DNA of 64,000 bases from Chloroflexota bacterium. Lineage in GTDB: Bacteria; Chloroflexota; Anaerolineae; Aggregatilineales; Phototrophicaceae. The stretch is from contig JAIUNI010000004.1 of assembly GCA_020161935.1 (NCBI GenBank), positions 242,927-306,926 on the forward strand. The letters are read 5' to 3'. Each line of letters starts with the position of its first letter. Within the stretch, counting starts at the first letter, position 1. The notes beneath the pieces were generated by a model. The model was not told the DNA's origin, searched no databases, and saw nothing but the letters and a program-made list of their open reading frames with translations. Made by a program: the position numbers and the translations under genes. Of the stretch, positions 57,286 through 64,000 are shown one piece after another.

Positions 57286-58515
57286 TTAGCTCTTATTCAC
57301 GCTAAACGGATAGGTCACACTGCACGAGGTATCACCATAGTTAGCGGTGTAGGCCAGCGAACCGACGATTTGCGTGGGTGAGACGACCTGCACGGTGATG
57401 TTGGTGGAGTAAACCTGACCTTCTTCAACAATTTGCCCGATGCCCTGATAGGTGTTGCCACTGATCCGGCTGAGAATATCGCCATCGAGGTTGATCGTGC
57501 TGCCATTGACTGAAACCGAAATGGCTTGGGGGGGTAAATCAACCGCGATGTCAATCGTATCGGTGCCGAAGCACGAACCTTTACCGGAACTGTAGACGAT
57601 GAACCACGCGCCTGCCTGCGGGACGCTGCCTGCTGGCGGTGGGTTGTCCGAGCCGCTGTTGGTGTTGGCGGGCGGGGCGCTGTTGACGATGGGGACGATG
57701 GGCGGGGCGTTGACATCCACCACATCTTCGCAGTTGCCTTTGGGCGCTACGTCATCCTGCTTGACCCAGACTTCGTTCACCGCCTTATCGGGCGCGACCT
57801 GCTCTTTATCCAGCTTCCACCACAGGCTGCCGTCCGACGCTTCGGCCTTACCCAAGACCTTGAACGACGGACCCGCGCTGAGGAATACAATCGAGCTGCG
57901 GTTTTCGCCGGGGCCGACGCGCACCTGCACGGTGTCATCGCGGTTGGTGCTGATGGTGCAGTTGACCACACGCTCGACGACGGCAGTTGTGCCGGTGACT
58001 TCATCACTGTTGTCGAAGGATTCAACGATGGCGAGGATGGTGTCTTCTTCGCGCAGTTTTCCGGCGAGCGAAACGGCCTCGACCACGCCCGCACTGCCGT
58101 TACTGAAGGGGATGACCATCACACGGGCGCGTCCGTCGTCGGCGCTGTAGTCGTACTGTACACCGCTGCGGTCGCCAACTTCAAACGGTTCAATTTTGAT
58201 GGCTTTGAAGGAACGTGCGGGATGATACTCAGTGAAGTACATTTCGAGGATCGCATCTGGCGCGGCTTCATTGGCATCCACGCCGATGGCCTGCAATCCC
58301 GCGTAATCCACGAACAGCATCTCGGTTTGCTCGCTGGCGATTTTCACGGGGTCATTGCCTTCATCGAGCAGCCACGCTTCGGGGTACTGGAAGGCCGCGC
58401 CGCTGTCAAAGGTGAAGGTTTCGGTTAAGTCATCTTGAGCAAGAACAGGTAAGGCGATCATGAGCGTTAAGAGCAGCATCAGTACAGGTAGTAGGCGGCG
58501 TATACGGTGTCCCAT
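57286..58515 (-). CDS. Secreted protein with SH3-like domain
   Basis: A 409-aa exported protein with a signal peptide (LLPVLMLLLTLMIALPVLAQ, cleavage after AQ). Residues about 30-160 resemble a PsbP/lipoprotein-like fold (FQYPEAWLLDEGNDPVKIAS). A bacterial SH3-like domain follows (TVQVRVGPGENRSSIVFLS, WWKLD, VWVKQDD). A Pro/Asn linker leads to a C-terminal beta domain with two cysteines (GSCFGTDTIDI, TSCSVTYPFSV). It probably acts at the cell envelope, perhaps in peptidoglycan or ligand recognition. Confidence 0.7.
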   Translation of the reverse strand: MGHRIRRLLPVLMLLLTLMIALPVLAQDDLTETFTFDSGAAFQYPEAWLLDEGNDPVKIASEQTEMLFVDYAGLQAIGVDANEAAPDAILEMYFTEYHPARSFKAIKIEPFEVGDRSGVQYDYSADDGRARVMVIPFSNGSAGVVEAVSLAGKLREEDTILAIVESFDNSDEVTGTTAVVERVVNCTISTNRDDTVQVRVGPGENRSSIVFLSAGPSFKVLGKAEASDGSLWWKLDKEQVAPDKAVNEVWVKQDDVAPKGNCEDVVDVNAPPIVPIVNSAPPANTNSGSDNPPPAGSVPQAGAWFIVYSSGKGSCFGTDTIDIAVDLPPQAISVSVNGSTINLDGDILSRISGNTYQGIGQIVEEGQVYSTNITVQVVSPTQIVGSLAYTANYGDTSCSVTYPFSVNKS

Positions 58516-58698
58516 CTCGAACCTTTCGCAATATAAAGCATTCGTAAGTTGTAGTTTGTGAAATCATAACGCTTTTTACAACGAAAGGTTAGCGGATGCG
58601 CGTTGCAACGGCCTTACAGGGGATATTTAATTGATGAAGCGATAGTCGTGATGAACTATTTCACCTGATGCACGTACATCATTTTGCCATTGATGTGT

Positions 58699-59604
58699 TT
58701 ATTTGCTTGGCAATAATGGCTTACCTGTTGCGATGTCCATATCAAGCAGATGGCTGGTTGATTGTGCTTGCTCACCAATAAACTTAGCTACTGTCTTCAC
58801 AATCGTTCGGGCTTCATCCCAATCGAGTTCAGAACGATGTCCTAACTGGTGTGCGGCGACTTCTTCCGCGATGCCTTGATAATGTAGCGCCAGCATGGGT
58901 TGGTGGTCACGTAAACTGGCACTTTTAGGTAAATTAAGCTCGCCTTTGAGGTAAGCCGCTGTGCGTCCCCATAAGCCGGTATACACATCATCGGTAGCTA
59001 TAGCATAGTGCCGCGGGGTTAGCACTTCGGCGACAGCCGCATTGAGTGCCGAGGTGAACATATTGCGCTTGATTTTTCCTTGTATCCGCGCTTGAATCCA
59101 CTTATCGTCCTTGCCTTGAGCGCGGTACATCGCAATGGCCGCATCAATCGCTTGGTCAGGTGTCATCGCGCCAGATGTCAGCGCTGTTTCAGGCGCACGG
59201 CGGATTTCGTCGGTGAAAACACCTGCTTCTGCGAGAAAACGTTTGATTGCTGCCAAAGCTGGACGCGCTTTTGTGCTGCGTAAATGTTGTGCAATCAGAT
59301 ATAAACCTTTATCGGTTGCATGATCTACCTGATAGGTTTTGCCATCCTTCGCTTTATAAGGCAGTTGTCGGATTGAGTCCGACAACTCAGGTAAATTACC
59401 TTTACGTTGAATATCATTCCAAATCTTGCGTACTTCTTTCGTATCAGTCAAACCCTGAATCCAGTCCTGTACTGCATAAAATCTTTCATGATCATCAGTT
59501 AAGAACGAAAGTGAAAATTTCCATTTTTGGGCAACTACAAGCGGCAATGGTAATTGACTGTTATGATCTTTATCCGATGAAATTGAATCGAGAAACTGAG
59601 ACAT
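58699..59604 (-). CDS. BRO-N domain protein (antirepressor/DinD-like)
   Basis: A 301-aa protein. Residues about 35-115 hold a BRO-N-like domain: FYAVQDWIQGLTDTKEVRKI, LPYKAKDGKTYQVDHATDKG and RPALAAIKRFLAEAG. The C-terminus is helical (AAIAMYRAQGKDDKWIQARI, HQLGHRSELDWDEARTIV). BRO-N proteins are best known as phage antirepressors and in LexA-regulated DinD. No other phage genes are here. A palindromic operator lies in the divergent promoter region to its right, so the gene may be controlled together with the small gene at 59748. Confidence 0.7.
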   Translation of the reverse strand: MSQFLDSISSDKDHNSQLPLPLVVAQKWKFSLSFLTDDHERFYAVQDWIQGLTDTKEVRKIWNDIQRKGNLPELSDSIRQLPYKAKDGKTYQVDHATDKGLYLIAQHLRSTKARPALAAIKRFLAEAGVFTDEIRRAPETALTSGAMTPDQAIDAAIAMYRAQGKDDKWIQARIQGKIKRNMFTSALNAAVAEVLTPRHYAIATDDVYTGLWGRTAAYLKGELNLPKSASLRDHQPMLALHYQGIAEEVAAHQLGHRSELDWDEARTIVKTVAKFIGEQAQSTSHLLDMDIATGKPLLPSK

Positions 59605-59682
59605 GGTTAATCCTCCATCAATATGGTGCTAAATAGTTATATGCTATGCTTAAAGGAGTGCAATTTTATAAATACTAGAACA

Positions 59683-59718
59683 CTTATGCATAAGAGTCAA
59701 ATGTACACTGTTATGCAT
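59683..59718. promoter_or_regulatory. Palindromic operator in divergent promoter region
   Basis: CTTATGCATAAG (59683-59694) is a perfect 12-bp palindrome, and TTATGCAT recurs at 59711-59718, 28 bases on. The two sites lie in the 143-base gap between divergent genes, as expected for a dimeric repressor controlling both. The small protein at 59748 or the BRO-N protein are candidate binders. Confidence 0.5.
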
Positions 59719-59747
59719 TTGCATATACAGCGCGTAAGGTAAGCAAA

Positions 59748-59954
59748 ATGAACCACATAACCATACGACTTGGCATAAAAACAAAAGCTGCTCTTGATAT
59801 TTTCGCAGCCAAAGAAGGTGTAAGGATGGGGCGGGCATTAACCAACGATCAGGCGATTATGCGTCTGTTAGAAATAGTAGACAAAGAAGCTGTAGATCAA
59901 GTAAGCGAGATACAGAGCAATCGTGAAAAAGAGCGAGTTAAAAGCGCTTCTTGA
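59748..59954 (+). CDS. Small hypothetical protein, possibly ribbon-helix-helix type
   Basis: A 68-aa basic protein: MNHITIRLGIKTKAALDIFA then RALTNDQAIMRLLEIVDKEA. A leading beta-strand-like segment, a helix and a second helix resemble an RHH fold, but the match is weak. It is divergent from the BRO-N gene, with palindromes between them. It may be the local repressor or an orphan antitoxin. Confidence 0.5.
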   Translation: MNHITIRLGIKTKAALDIFAAKEGVRMGRALTNDQAIMRLLEIVDKEAVDQVSEIQSNREKERVKSAS

Positions 59955-60013
59955 TTCATTCCATTTCATGCACGTACACGGCTTCGCGGTTGATTTGGAG
60001 GAGCAATAAGAGA

Positions 60014-60367
60014 TTAGTTGTTAGAAGATAGGACTTTGCGTATTAGAGAGGCAATTTCATTCGAGCTTATATCTGCTTGCTCATTTTTAACGTAAATGGT
60101 TAGTAATATGCGATCTGTTTTGGTTTCGAGATAATAGATAATCCGAAAACCGCCACTTTTGCCTTTTGTGAGATCGCTACTTTTCAGCCGAACTTTGTAA
60201 GCGTTATAGCCCACATTTGGAATTTGATCGCCGGGGGTTTCCCCTTTTCGTAAGTGATCCACAAGTGTGTCGACATCATCTATAACATGCCGATATTTCT
60301 TTTTAAGATGCTTAATATCGTTGATGAAGTTCTGCGCGAAGCTAACATTAATCGCTGGTTTCGTCAT
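60014..60367 (-). CDS. RelE/ParE-superfamily toxin
   Basis: A 117-aa protein with the family core: FAQNFINDIKHLKKKYR, then VGYNAYKVRLKSSDLTKGKSGGFRIIYYLE and ILLTIYVKNEQADISSNEI. The GGFRIIYY strand and the YVKNEQ segment match HigB/RelE-type mRNA interferases (R..Y.......L..... KN/E). Its start overlaps by 20 bases the end of the upstream antitoxin gene. It probably cleaves mRNA at the ribosome when antitoxin is lost. Confidence 0.75.
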   Translation of the reverse strand: MTKPAINVSFAQNFINDIKHLKKKYRHVIDDVDTLVDHLRKGETPGDQIPNVGYNAYKVRLKSSDLTKGKSGGFRIIYYLETKTDRILLTIYVKNEQADISSNEIASLIRKVLSSNN

Positions 60368-60623
60368 CTTCTATCATTTCACGTAGTTTGTCATAAGGAT
60401 AAATACGACCAGCTTTTACGTCCTCCAAGGCATGACGTAGTTGGCTTACAACATTAACCTCGTCATCACTTTCATCATCAACAGAGGTTAGTTGAGCATC
60501 CGCTTTAGCAAGTGCGAGTAAATATTCACCGACCGTTTTGTAACCACGTTCGTGTGCTTGTGTTTTAAGCTGTTCGCGTTCGGTTTCGCTTACAGGTGTG
60601 TCGAGGAGAAAAAGCTGCGCCAT
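60348..60623 (-). CDS. Antitoxin of the RelE/ParE-type module
   Basis: A 91-aa protein from the ATG at 60623. The acidic C-terminus (DDESDDEVNVVSQLRHALED, MIEDDETSD) is likely the toxin-neutralising part. The N-terminal SETEREQLKTQAHERGYKTVGEYLLALAKAD looks like the ribbon-helix-helix-type DNA-binding part of small antitoxins. It overlaps the toxin gene. Confidence 0.65.
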   Translation of the reverse strand: MAQLFLLDTPVSETEREQLKTQAHERGYKTVGEYLLALAKADAQLTSVDDESDDEVNVVSQLRHALEDVKAGRIYPYDKLREMIEDDETSD

Positions 60624-60668
60624 TCTCAATTCCTTTCGCTTTTGCAACCATTATAGTGCAAATAACAC

Positions 60669-61238
60669 TTACTTCACCTGATGCACGTACACCGCCTCGC
60701 CGTTGATCGCCAGCGTAACCGTGTGCGCGGCGGGGTCGGGGATGAGGGTTGCATCGGTGGAAAGGACATATTTATGAGTAATAATTCGGCATAAAAAATT
60801 ATTTCCGTCACATTCATATAGTGTTATCCAACGAGCATCACCGGGTCCAGCGTATTGTTCAGTCGCTATAACATTGTAAATATGAGTCCCAAATTGGATA
60901 CTCGCTTGCTCTCTAGTTGCTAAACCCAATCCAGTAAAACGTGCACAACATGCGATCATATTGGCTGCTAAAAGGGCTACAACGATGATCGGATGAATGG
61001 CATGTTCCACTTTCCAGAGCAATGCTGCGCTAATAATGATTCCGATTGAGATTGGAATCATGAAACAAGCTAATTGTGATCGTAAGCGGTCGAAATTAAG
61101 TATGAAGGGGTAAATAGAGTACCCGTTAAATATGTCTGGTATCAGCGCCATAACGAGGAATAAATCGGCAATCACCAGTAAGATAATGGCATATACCATG
61201 ACAGACTTGCGAAAGCGAGACACATTTATCGTTCGCAA
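60669..61238 (-). CDS. Hypothetical membrane protein
   Basis: A 189-aa protein with four TM helices (VMVYAIILLVIADLFLVMAL, ACFMIPISIGIIISAALLW, IIVVALLAANMIACCARF) and an outside C-terminal domain of about 70 residues with two cysteines (LYECDGNNFLCRIIT). No family is recognised. It is the last of a run of small genes before metG and lies 46 bases from the antitoxin start. Confidence 0.5.
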   Translation of the reverse strand: MRTINVSRFRKSVMVYAIILLVIADLFLVMALIPDIFNGYSIYPFILNFDRLRSQLACFMIPISIGIIISAALLWKVEHAIHPIIVVALLAANMIACCARFTGLGLATREQASIQFGTHIYNVIATEQYAGPGDARWITLYECDGNNFLCRIITHKYVLSTDATLIPDPAAHTVTLAINGEAVYVHQVK

Positions 61239-61330
61239 TCGACGTGTTCCTTAGAGTTGTTTATTCTTTTGCTCTAATACACCTCTCGCCTCCTATTTCC
61301 CCAAAACAAAAAGGAGCATACCGTCCCCCG

Positions 61331-61365
61331 ATACACCCCTTTGCGTGCTTTGCGTCTCTGCGTAA
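61331..61365. repeat. Dispersed CTTTGCGT repeat, copy 1
   Basis: ATACACCCCTTTGCGTGCTT then TGCGTCTCTGCGTAA. Closely related sequence occurs at 61715-61757, flanking the DUF433 gene on both sides. Such CTTTGCGTC units are widespread intergenic repeats in several phyla. Confidence 0.6.
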
Positions 61366-61671
61366 TCAGATCCGCTTCTTCACCGCTTTGTACTTGTCAG
61401 CATTCTTCTCACGTTTGGAGTCGAAACGGATAGCAGCATCTTGCAATCGGCGGTCAATTTCTTCTCGATGATCGTAATAGAATGACCACGCTGCGTGAAC
61501 TTCTGCGGGTGTGAGATCATAGTCGGCGCAGATTCGTTCTATCGTCCATTCAGGCTTATCGAGCAGGGTCGAAAGAAACTCAACGGTAACGCCCTTGCCG
61601 ATGATGCGATAGTAATCGGATTGAGGTTTGCGTTCAATATAATTGATTGGAATAGCTATTTGATCGGTCAT
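61366..61671 (-). CDS. DUF433-type small protein
   Basis: A 101-aa protein from the ATG at 61671. PEWTIERICADYDLTPAEVH followed by AAWSFYYDHREEID is the typical DUF433 core (helix-turn-helix, ..I..YP.L....v..AL.YY..n..EID). DUF433 proteins are often antitoxins in type II modules with a PIN-like partner. No such toxin gene is adjacent, so this is an orphan. It is framed by CTTTGCGT repeats. Confidence 0.7.
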   Translation of the reverse strand: MTDQIAIPINYIERKPQSDYYRIIGKGVTVEFLSTLLDKPEWTIERICADYDLTPAEVHAAWSFYYDHREEIDRRLQDAAIRFDSKREKNADKYKAVKKRI

Positions 61672-61714
61672 CCTTGCGCCCTCCAAATCTTTTAAAAAGA
61701 GGCGTAGCCTTTCG

Positions 61715-61757
61715 GATACACCCCTTTGCGTCCTTTGTGTCTTTGCGCCTTTGCGTT
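61715..61757. repeat. Dispersed CTTTGCGT repeat, copy 2
   Basis: GATACACCCCTTTGCGTCCT then TTGTGTCTTTGCGCCTTTGC. Matches the 61331 copy and lies between metG and the DUF433 gene. Confidence 0.6.
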
Positions 61758-61768
61758 AAATCCCCGCC

Positions 61769-63601
61769 TTACACCACGATGTCATGTTCTTCGCGGGGCG
61801 CACCGAGGTAAGCGCGTTCCTTATCCACGATTTCCGGCTCCAGCTTGACGATCAACGGCGCGGGTTCACGCAGCGCCTGACCCGGCTTGAGGTCGCTCTT
61901 GGTCCATGTGCCGATGGCCTTGCTGCCGTCGTAGATCAACCCCTTGTGCGGGCGGGTAGCTTCCTCATAGGTTTCGATCTTCTGCTCGCCGAACAACTGC
62001 CCATCGTAGCCGAGGAACTCGTACACCTTTTGCGAGGTGAAGGGCAGGAAGGGCGAGAGAATAGTTTTCAGGTTGTCGATGACGCGCAGCACCGTATAGA
62101 CCGAGAGCGCAGCATCGTCGGGATTCTCTTTGATGGCTTTCCACGGGGCACGCTTATCAAGGTAAGCGTTACTTTCGCGCACCAGCCCCATCGCCTGAGT
62201 CAGCGCTTCTTTCAGCTTCACGGCTTCGATCAACGCGCCGATGCTTTCAAAGGCCGCCTCGGATTTTTCGAGGATCGCTTTATCATCGTCGGTCAGCTTG
62301 GCGAGGTCGATGGTTGGCACCTTGCCATCGTAACGCTTGTAGGCGAAGCTCAACATGCGGTTGGCGAGGTTGCCCCACGCAGCCAGCAGTTCGCCGTTGA
62401 CGCGGTTCAAGAAGCCGTCCCAGTTGAAGTCGCTGTCAGCGCTTTCGGGGAAGGTGGCGGCGGTGTAATAGCGTACTGCGTCCGGTTGGTAACGCTCCAG
62501 AATATCCGGCAGCCAGATCGCCCAGTTGCGGCTCTTGGAGAACTTGTCGCCTTCGATGTTCATGAACTCGTTAGCGGGTACGTCATAGGGCAGCTGCAGC
62601 GGCGCATCGTAGTGCTTGCCGATGCCGTCCTCGTCGCCGTTGTAGATGCCGTTCACGCCCAAGAGTTCGGACTGCCAGATGATGGTGTGGAAGGGGATAT
62701 TGTCCTTGCCGATGAAGTTGTAAATCTCGGCGTTGGGGTTATACCACCAATCCTTCCATGCGTCGGGCTGACCGTTGTTCTTCGCCCATTCGAGGCTGGC
62801 GGAGAAGTAGCCGATGACCGCATCGAACCACACGTAAAGTTTCTTGTTGTCCCAGCCTTCCAGCGGCACATCCACCCCCCAATCAATATCGCGGGTGATG
62901 GGGCGACCGTGCAGCCCATCCATAATGAAGTTGCGGCTGAAGCGCACAACGTTCGTCCGCCAGTGGGACTCGTGCTTGTTCAGATACTCGATCAATTCCG
63001 GTTCGAAGCGGCCTAAGTCGAGGAAGAAGTGTTCGCTTTCGCGCACGATCAGCTTATCCGCTGGATTGCCCTTGTTGCGCGGGTTGATGAGCTTGGTCGC
63101 GTCCAGCAAATTGCCGCAGTTATCACATTGGTCGCCGCGCGCGTTGGCGTAGTGGCAGATGTAGCACTCGCCTTCAACATAGCGGTCGGGCAGGAAGCGT
63201 TTCTCTAACTCACTGTACATTAACTGCTGGGTTTCTTTATAGAGGCAGCCGTTTTCCAGCAGCTTAAGGAAAAAGTCCTGCGTGACCTTATGGTGGTTTT
63301 CGGTGTCGGTATGCGTGAACAGGTCATAGCTGATGCCGATCTTTTGCTGCGTCAGCAAGAAGCGTTCGTGATAATGCTCGAACACTTCCCGCGCCGGAAT
63401 GCCGCGCTTATCGGCCTCGACCGAAATGGGAGTACCGTGGCTGTCCGAGCCGGACACCATCAACACGCGGTTACCCTTGAGGCGGTGGTAACGGGCGAAA
63501 ATATCAGCCGGTAAGTACGCGCCTGCCAGATGCCCGACGTGTAAATCGCCGTTGGCATAAGGCCATGCGACGGAAACGTGAATCGTTTTGGGTTGGGTCA
63601 T
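61769..63601 (-). CDS. metG: Methionyl-tRNA synthetase
   Basis: A 610-aa class I aminoacyl-tRNA synthetase that charges tRNA-Met in the cytoplasm. HVGH at residues 21-24 is the HIGH motif and GDKFSKS near 352 is the KMSKS loop. CYICHYANARGDQCDNCG gives the zinc knuckle. The anticodon-binding helices follow (LANRMLSFAYKRYDGK). Length suits a form without the C-terminal EMAP dimerisation domain. The upstream gene on the same strand ends 15 bases before the start. This is a housekeeping gene and marks host chromosome. Confidence 0.96.
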   Translation of the reverse strand: MTQPKTIHVSVAWPYANGDLHVGHLAGAYLPADIFARYHRLKGNRVLMVSGSDSHGTPISVEADKRGIPAREVFEHYHERFLLTQQKIGISYDLFTHTDTENHHKVTQDFFLKLLENGCLYKETQQLMYSELEKRFLPDRYVEGECYICHYANARGDQCDNCGNLLDATKLINPRNKGNPADKLIVRESEHFFLDLGRFEPELIEYLNKHESHWRTNVVRFSRNFIMDGLHGRPITRDIDWGVDVPLEGWDNKKLYVWFDAVIGYFSASLEWAKNNGQPDAWKDWWYNPNAEIYNFIGKDNIPFHTIIWQSELLGVNGIYNGDEDGIGKHYDAPLQLPYDVPANEFMNIEGDKFSKSRNWAIWLPDILERYQPDAVRYYTAATFPESADSDFNWDGFLNRVNGELLAAWGNLANRMLSFAYKRYDGKVPTIDLAKLTDDDKAILEKSEAAFESIGALIEAVKLKEALTQAMGLVRESNAYLDKRAPWKAIKENPDDAALSVYTVLRVIDNLKTILSPFLPFTSQKVYEFLGYDGQLFGEQKIETYEEATRPHKGLIYDGSKAIGTWTKSDLKPGQALREPAPLIVKLEPEIVDKERAYLGAPREEHDIVV

Positions 63602-63616
63602 GTTCGTCAGTGTTCC

Positions 63617-64000
63617 TTAGCTGTTGGTTTCAGTTCTGATAAATGCGTCGATAAGTTCGACTGCTTTGTTGATGACATCCTGATGCTGCGGCTCAATTAT
63701 AGCGTGTAAATGCCGGGCAGTTTGCGTATATAGTGCCACGCCAGCACGACCGCGAGATGCTACTGATGCCTGTGGATCAAACCCGGCGGCTGTGCGAAAT
63801 GCATATGTCCATGTTGAGTGACCACCCATAAAGTCCATTACCTGCTGGAAAGCCATATTTTCGGTTGCTTGCAGCAGCCCATGCGCCACCGCAATCACAT
63901 CCGAAAGACCAAGCACCAAGCCGTAAGTCGCGTACAGTGTGGTCGAGTCATCGTCCCGCGAGAGGCCGCTGAGGGCTTTATGGGCTTCTTCCGCGAGTCC
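63617..64000 (-). CDS. Hypothetical helical protein, 5' end outside window
   Basis: The minus frame is open from the window end to the stop at 63617, giving 127 residues of a protein whose start is not visible. Content is helical: EEAHKALSGLSRDDDSTTLY, ATYGLVLGLSDVIAVAHGLL, then RHLHAIIEPQHQDVINKAVE. No family is recognised. It lies 15 bases before metG and may be cotranscribed with it. Confidence 0.55.
   Translation of the reverse strand, partial: GLAEEAHKALSGLSRDDDSTTLYATYGLVLGLSDVIAVAHGLLQATENMAFQQVMDFMGGHSTWTYAFRTAAGFDPQASVASRGRAGVALYTQTARHLHAIIEPQHQDVINKAVELIDAFIRTETNS

Noticed and set aside
61784..63016. Plus-strand frame of 410 codons opposite metG
   Set aside because: Antisense to a certain housekeeping gene, rich in Val/Phe/Asp as mirror frames are.

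Overview
The window looks like a Chloroflexota (Anaerolineae-like) chromosome. I infer this from moderately high GC, a giant PKD/DUF11 surface protein, GC-rich dispersed palindromes of the 'cccctctccctcagggcgagggg' type, a bacterial RIO kinase, a very short Lmo0937-type membrane protein and a class of long serine recombinases. No rRNA or other taxonomic marker is present, so the phylum is an inference. I see no CRISPR array.

Region A (1 to about 28.0 kb) is a GC-rich mobilizable element. It begins with the tail of a gene cut by the window edge and a hairpin-rich, oriT-like stretch. An operon follows: HU-like protein, ribbon-helix-helix protein, MOBP-like relaxase and primase-helicase. After a small graveyard (IS3 orfA remnant with an internal stop, the C-terminus of a surface protein, and another unassigned remnant) comes a single 14.4-kb gene. 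It encodes a secreted protein of about 4,786 aa: eight PKD domains, a long run of DUF11 modules including three 915-bp near-identical tandem copies, and a C-terminal beta-propeller. A sigma-like regulator, an AT-richer cargo gene for a 1,175-aa STAND/AAA-type ATPase, a small ORF and a large serine recombinase close the element.

Region B (about 28.0 to 43.3 kb) has lower GC and looks like a second acquired segment. It ends at a tRNA-Lys(TTT) gene, and its own serine recombinase ORF reads into the tRNA 3' half. It carries an nSTAND1-TM-formylglycine-enzyme-like fusion. Converging on this is a six-gene minus-strand cluster: two NarL-type regulators (one with a degenerate receiver), a secreted beta-sandwich protein, a small lipoprotein, a VirB6/TrbL-like polytopic protein and a one-TM protein. 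Next comes a tightly coupled module of two XRE regulators facing PAP2-like, MAB_1171c-like and ImmA/IrrE genes. The two clusters are the best candidates for undescribed systems: genes overlap or nearly abut, regulators sit beside membrane effectors, and the location is mobile.

Region C (43.4 to 64 kb) is ordinary host chromosome with scattered repeats. It holds a NERD-helicase, proline dehydrogenase, two paralogous Tat-exported intradiol dioxygenases, three GNAT acetyltransferases, the RIO kinase, a secreted SH3-like protein and metG. A small cluster before metG holds a BRO-N protein with a divergent small gene and a palindromic operator, a RelE/ParE-type toxin pair and a DUF433 protein. One FAD-oxidoreductase remnant and a strong promoter driving a 16-codon ORF are also present.
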